DNA of 64,000 bases from Rhodoblastus sp963713695 (GTDB lineage: Bacteria; Pseudomonadota; Alphaproteobacteria; Rhizobiales; Beijerinckiaceae), in the NCBI GenBank assembly GCA_963713695.1, contig CAVQMU010000002.1, forward strand, positions 496,001 to 560,000. The letters are read 5' to 3'. The notes beneath the pieces are model-generated. The model was not told where the DNA came from, did no database searches, and was given only the letters and a program-made list of their open reading frames with translations. Below, piece after piece: positions 59,868 through 64,000 of this stretch. The position numbers were made by a program, and so were the translations under genes. Every line of letters starts with the position of its first letter. Position 1 is the first letter of the stretch.

Positions 59868-59969
59868 AACAGGCCTGCGCTAAATATGTGATCGTCCGCT
59901 TAAACCAGCTTTTTCCGCCTTTGTTGAGCGAAATTCGCCTTTCCGCTGATGCAACGATAGAATTGATGC

Positions 59970-60462
59970 ATGAACTGGAACGTCGTTGTCCTGCTCTTCG
60001 TCGCCGCGGTGAGCCTGCATAACCTGGAAGAGGCGATCTATCTTCCGGAATGGTCGAAAAGCCTGCAATTTCGCGCCGTGGCCATCGATGCGGGCGAATT
60101 TCGCTTCGCGGTCGTGGCGCTGACCCTGGTCGCCCTGGTGTTGGCGGCGCTGTCCATGGCCGGAGATGTCCTCGCCGACTACGCGCTTTGCGGCTACGCC
60201 CTGGCGATGGGTTTGAACGTGTTCATGCCGCATCTGGCGGCGACAGTGTATTTGCGGAGATACGCGCCGGGAGCGGCGACCGGCCTCATCCTTATCCTGC
60301 CGACAAGTTTTCTGCTGCTCGACGCCACCTTGCGTCGCGGCCGGATCGACGAGAAAATCTTCGTCTGGTCGGGGCCGCTGACCGTTGTCGCCATGGCCGC
60401 CTCCATTCCGCTGCTGTGGCGGCTGGCGCGGTTTTTTTCGCGACGCCGCGAACATCAGTTGA
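59970..60462 (+). CDS. HXXEE-domain membrane protein (3' end extended by an apparent extra T)
   Basis: About 160 residues. The HXXEE motif is in SLHNLEEAIYLPEW (residues 15-28), then four hydrophobic segments (LTLVALVLAALSMAGDVLAD, YALAMGLNVFMPH and others). As written, the frame continues to 60662 over the antisense of prs. Removing one T from the seven-T run at 60432-60438 instead ends it at a TGA at 60460-60462, just past the prs stop. Function unknown; family members are small multi-pass membrane proteins. Confidence 0.65.
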
Positions 60463-61400
60463 ACAGGCTGGAGACGCTTTCTTCCTTGGCGGTGCGGGCG
60501 ATGGCCTCGCCGATCAGCGGAGCGATGGTGATGACGCGGATGTTTTTGGCGACACGCATGGCTTCTGTCGGCAAGATCGTGTCGGTGACGACGAGTTCCT
60601 TGAGTTTTGACGCGGAAATGCGCGCGACCGCGCCGCCCGACAGCACGCCGTGGGTGATATAGGCGCGCACGTCCGTCGCTCCGGCTTCGAGCAGCGCGTC
60701 GGCGGCGTTGCACAGCGTGCCGCCGGAATCGACGATGTCGTCGACGAGGATGCAGTTCTTGCCCCTGACCTCGCCGATGATGTTCATCACTTCCGAATTC
60801 GCCCGCGCGCTCGCGGCGCTTGTCGACGATGGCGAGCGGCGCGTTGATGCGCTTGGCGAGCGCGCGGGCGCGCACCACGCCGCCGACGTCGGGCGAAACA
60901 ACCATGACATTGGACAGGTCGAGCTTGTCCTGGATGTCGCGCACCAGCACTGGCGCGCCGAACAGGTTGTCGGTCGGGATGTCGAAAAAGCCCTGGATCT
61001 GGCCAGCGTGGAGATCGACCGTCAGCACGCGGTCGGCGCCGGCGCGGGTGATCAGGTTGGCGACGAGTTTAGCGGAAATCGGCGTGCGCGGACCGGGCTT
61101 CCGGTCCTGCCGGGCATAGCCGAAATAGGGGATGACGGCGGTGATGCGCCGGGCCGAAGCGCGACGCAGCGCGTCGGTCATGATCAGCGCCTCCATCAGG
61201 TGATCGTTGGTCGGCGCCGACGTGGACTGAACGATGAACGTGTCCTGTCCGCGAACGTTTTCCTGGATCTCGACAAACACTTCCATGTCGGCGAAGCGCC
61301 GAACCTGACATTTGGTCAGGGGCACGCCGAGATAGGCGGCGATCGCTTCCGTCAGCGGACGGTTGGAATTGCCCGCCAGGATTTTCATCGAACCAGCCAT
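60455..61400 (-). CDS. prs: Ribose-phosphate pyrophosphokinase (one-base frameshift)
   Basis: MAGSMKILAGNSNRPLTEAI start; FADMEVFVEIQENVRGQDTF, YFGYARQDRKPGPRTPISAK, VLTVDLHAGQIQGFFDIPTD and VMVVSPDVGGVVRARALAKR are intact, then the frame breaks near 60797; the other frame gives SEVMNIIGEVRGKNCILVDD (PRPP loop) to the end. Removing one base of the AA at 60796-60797 gives RRERAGESEVMN and 314 residues, the normal length. This enzyme is essential, so the break is almost surely a sequencing error. Confidence 0.93.
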
Positions 61401-61562
61401 GAAGCGCCCTTGCATTGCCCGTATTCACGGGCGCGTCTTAGCAGCCAGTTCGGCGATGAACAATATGATTGCGAAGGCTCTGTCTTGATTTTGTCAAAAA
61501 AGATCAGCGGCATCGCCTGGCAAGCGCGATTTTTTCCTGCGTTCGCATGGGGAAACGCGATT

Positions 61563-62192
61563 TCAGCGGGCGCTCGTATAGGAGAGCGCCTGCGAAGGCG
61601 CGACCTGCGGCGCTGACGCAGCTTGCGCCGGCGTGGCGGACGCGCCGGCGGCCATGGCTTCCGGCGTATTGGAGAGGTAAGCGGCGAGTTCGTTGGCGCT
61701 GCGCGCGGCCAGGGCCGAAATCGCGGCTCCGTCCACCAATGACCAGGGATCGGGCGCCGAGCCTTTGAGCGCGATTTCGTCGTTGAGCCGCTGCGCGCGA
61801 TGGTTGGTCCGGTCGTAAATGTCCCAGACATAGGTGAGCCTGGCGCCGCCATCGACCGGGAAAGCCGATATATAGCCGCGCGCCAGATAGCGGGCGCCCG
61901 CCTGGTCGGTCAGGGCCACGTCGCGAGCCGCGACATCGGCGTTGAACAGGGCCATGTATTGGCTCTGCAGGGCGTCGGGCGCGCCTTCCGTCTGGGTGAC
62001 GGCCAAGGTTGCGGGACGGGGACTGAAGCCGGAGGGACGGATCACGTTGGAGACCGCCTGCACGGAACTGGCGACCGGTCCCTGAACGGCGGTTTCGGAA
62101 CAGCCGGAGAGCGCCAGCGCGAGGCCAAAACAGGAGGCAAGGCCGGAAGCGATTCGGAAGAAATCGCGGGAAACCGCCTGTTTCAGAGCCAT
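61563..62192 (-). CDS. Lipoprotein of unknown function
   Basis: 209 residues starting MALKQAVSRDFFRIASGLAS with a lipobox ALALSGCSE (lipidation Cys near residue 31). The remainder is an Ala/Pro/Thr-rich linker and a small domain (RLTYVWDIYDRTNHRAQRLN). I do not recognise a family. Located between prs and uvrC, on the opposite strand to uvrC. Confidence 0.7.
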   Translation of the reverse strand: MALKQAVSRDFFRIASGLASCFGLALALSGCSETAVQGPVASSVQAVSNVIRPSGFSPRPATLAVTQTEGAPDALQSQYMALFNADVAARDVALTDQAGARYLARGYISAFPVDGGARLTYVWDIYDRTNHRAQRLNDEIALKGSAPDPWSLVDGAAISALAARSANELAAYLSNTPEAMAAGASATPAQAASAPQVAPSQALSYTSAR

Positions 62193-62353
62193 GAATTTCC
62201 CGTCCCGGCGGAGTCGTTGATGATTTGTTAACATCAGTGCTAACCGCAAAAAAAGACGAGGTCCAGCGCCCAGATCAAATTTTCGTGAGAACAAAACAGG
62301 CTCCATCGCCGCCGCGCCTTTCGCCGTAGCGGCGCCCGGACTAAATTAGATCC

Positions 62354-64000
62354 ATGATTCCCGATGAAGATCATCCCGACGCGCCGCCTGAAGACTTGAC
62401 TGAAGATGAAGTCGAGGAAGGCGCGGCAGGCGAAATGGAGATTGCGCCCGGCCCGGGCCTCGAGCTGGACCTCGACAGCGAGGCGGTGGTTGCATCGCTC
62501 CAGCGGGGCCTGCGCGCCATCAGCGCCCATTGCAAACACGCGCCCGCAGGCCCAGGCGTCTACCGGATGCTCGGCGAGGACGGCTCGGTGCTTTATGTCG
62601 GCAAGGCCAAGAGCCTGCGCCGGCGCGTCGCCTCCTATACCAGAATGACGGGCCACACCAATCGCATCGCGCGGATGATCGCCCAGACGGTGACGATGGT
62701 TTTCGCCTCGACCCGCACCGAGGTCGAGGCCCTGCTGCTCGAAGCCAATCTCATCAAGCAGCTGAAGCCGCGCTTCAACGTGCTGATGCGCGACGACAAG
62801 AGCTTTCCCTATATCCTGCTGACGCAAGACGAGCGCGGCGCCCAGCTCACCAAGCATCGCGGCGCGCGCAATCGCAAAGGGGATTATTTCGGCCCCTTCG
62901 CCAGCGTCTGGGCGGTCAATCGCACGCTCAACGCGTTGCAGCGCGCGTTCCTTTTGCGATCCTGCGAAAACTCGTTTTTCGACAACCGCAGCCGGCCCTG
63001 CCTGCTGTTCCAGATCAAGCGCTGCGCAGGACCCTGCACGGGCGAGGTGTCCGAGGCAAATTACGTCGAGCTGACCCGCGAGGCGCGCGATTTTCTCACC
63101 GGCAAATCGCGCGTTGTGCGCGAAAGGCTGGCGGCCGAGATGAACGCCGCTGCCGAGTCCCTCGAATTCGAACGGGCGGGACGGTTGCGCGACCGCATTT
63201 CCGCGCTCGCCGCCATCCAGGGCCAGCAGGGAATCAATCCACGCGGCGTCGAGGAGGCGGACGTCTTCGCCGCCTATGAGGACGCCGGGCAGTTCTGCAT
63301 CGAGGCGGTTTTCTACCGCGCCTTTCAGAACTGGGGCAATCGCGCCTATTTTCCTCGCGCCGACAGGTCTCTTCCCCTGGCTGAAGTGCTGGCCGCCTTC
63401 GTCGCGCAATTCTATTCCGACCGCCCCGCGCCCAGGTGCGTCTTTCTCTCGCACCGGATCGACGAGGCGGATCTGCTTTCCGAGGCGCTCTCGGAACAGT
63501 CGGGACGCAAGGTCGAAGTGCACGCGCCGCAGCGCGGCGAAAAGTCCGAAATGATCGCCGATGCGCTGAAAAACGCCCGCGAGGCGCTCGGGCGCCGTCT
63601 TTCCGAGAGCGCGAGCCAGTTGAAGCTGCTGGAGGCGCTGTCTCTGGCCTTTGGCATGCAGAGCGTCCCGCGCCGCGTGGAAATCTACGACAATTCGCAC
63701 ATCATGGGCGCCTCGGCGATCGGCGCCATGGTGGTCGCGGGCCCCCAGGGCTTTGTAAAGAACCAGTACCGCACCTTCAACATCAAGTCCGATCTCGCGC
63801 CCGGCGACGATTACGCCATGATGCGCGAGGTCCTGTCCCGCCGTTTTTCGCGCCTGTTGAAGGAAGGAGAGGAGGGGGAGAACGCCGATCCCGAGGCCTT
63901 CCCGCAAAAGCCAGACCTCATCCTGATCGACGGCGGGCGCGGCCAGTTTGACGCGACCCGCGCGGTGCTGGCCGAACTCGGTGTCGTCGGCGTGACCGTG
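62354..64000 (+). CDS. uvrC: Excinuclease ABC subunit C (3' end outside window)
   Basis: First 549 codons. After an acidic N-terminal extension of about 50 residues, the GIY-YIG nuclease domain shows GVYRMLGEDGSVLYVGKAKS and VEALLLEANLIKQLKPRFNV. Then the UvrC Cys-rich turn RPCLLFQIKRCAGPCTGEVS, a UVR-like motif and the start of the second nuclease domain with VEIYDNSHIMGASAIGAMVV and LILIDGGRGQFDATRAVLAE. It makes both incisions in nucleotide excision repair. No frameshift in the visible part. Confidence 0.96.
   Translation, partial: MIPDEDHPDAPPEDLTEDEVEEGAAGEMEIAPGPGLELDLDSEAVVASLQRGLRAISAHCKHAPAGPGVYRMLGEDGSVLYVGKAKSLRRRVASYTRMTGHTNRIARMIAQTVTMVFASTRTEVEALLLEANLIKQLKPRFNVLMRDDKSFPYILLTQDERGAQLTKHRGARNRKGDYFGPFASVWAVNRTLNALQRAFLLRSCENSFFDNRSRPCLLFQIKRCAGPCTGEVSEANYVELTREARDFLTGKSRVVRERLAAEMNAAAESLEFERAGRLRDRISALAAIQGQQGINPRGVEEADVFAAYEDAGQFCIEAVFYRAFQNWGNRAYFPRADRSLPLAEVLAAFVAQFYSDRPAPRCVFLSHRIDEADLLSEALSEQSGRKVEVHAPQRGEKSEMIADALKNAREALGRRLSESASQLKLLEALSLAFGMQSVPRRVEIYDNSHIMGASAIGAMVVAGPQGFVKNQYRTFNIKSDLAPGDDYAMMREVLSRRFSRLLKEGEEGENADPEAFPQKPDLILIDGGRGQFDATRAVLAELGVVGVTV

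Noticed and set aside
59880..60454. C-terminal extension of prs in the first frame
   Set aside because: It arises from the frame break; the true C terminus is in the other frame and ends at 60455.

Overview
The window is GC-rich DNA from an alphaproteobacterium. It is most likely a nitrogen-fixing member of the Hyphomicrobiales (Rhizobiales), in or near the Beijerinckiaceae/Methylocystaceae. I infer this from a nif accessory cluster with RpoN/NifA-type promoter sites, a molybdenum-storage gene pair, a gene order of histidinol phosphatase, N-formylglutamate amidohydrolase, cpdR and tRNA-Val, an ExoF-like polysaccharide exporter, a fused CysNC, and short palindromic repeats of a kind common in this order. 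No 16S rRNA is present, so the genus stays open.

Layout. 1-7.7 kb: nif accessory genes. These are an aminotransferase tail, [2Fe-2S] ferredoxin, sufE, a GST, a Rieske protein, truncated haemoglobin and several small unknowns, with an iscA-nifS-nifV operon behind a near-perfect sigma54 promoter and NifA site. 7.7-10.4 kb: a molybdenum-storage block (mosB, mosA and a frameshifted DNA-binding/ligand-binding regulator). 10.6-16.8 kb: gltBD, which assimilates ammonium. 17-22.6 kb: housekeeping genes, several of them frameshifted, ending in tRNA-Val. 22.6-26.5 kb: a small island at the tRNA 3' end with a tyrosine integrase, one unknown gene and an IS256-family insertion, flanked by attL/attR-like copies of the tRNA end. 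26.7-29.7 kb: a large repeat protein, probably secreted by a type I system.

30.7-52.7 kb is a co-directional exopolysaccharide locus. It starts with a NusG/RfaH-like antiterminator and carries a GalE epimerase, five glycosyltransferases, two methyltransferases, an outer-membrane export (OPX) protein, a flippase, a large membrane protein paired with a DUF1616-like protein, a GNAT acyltransferase, a GH5 glycanase and a metallophosphoesterase. A sequence almost identical to the enterobacterial ops element lies inside it. No initiating phosphoglycosyltransferase or tyrosine kinase is visible here, so the pathway is completed elsewhere or the locus is partial. 53-64 kb holds cysD and cysNC (sulfate activation), tRNA-Cys, a PilZ protein, rhlE, apt, prs, a lipoprotein and the start of uvrC.

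Caution on sequence quality: many genes, including the essential prs, are interrupted by single-base indels, several of them in homopolymers. Adding or removing one base restores normal family lengths. Most of these breaks are better explained as sequencing or assembly errors than as gene death. The densest cluster is 18.7-22.4 kb.
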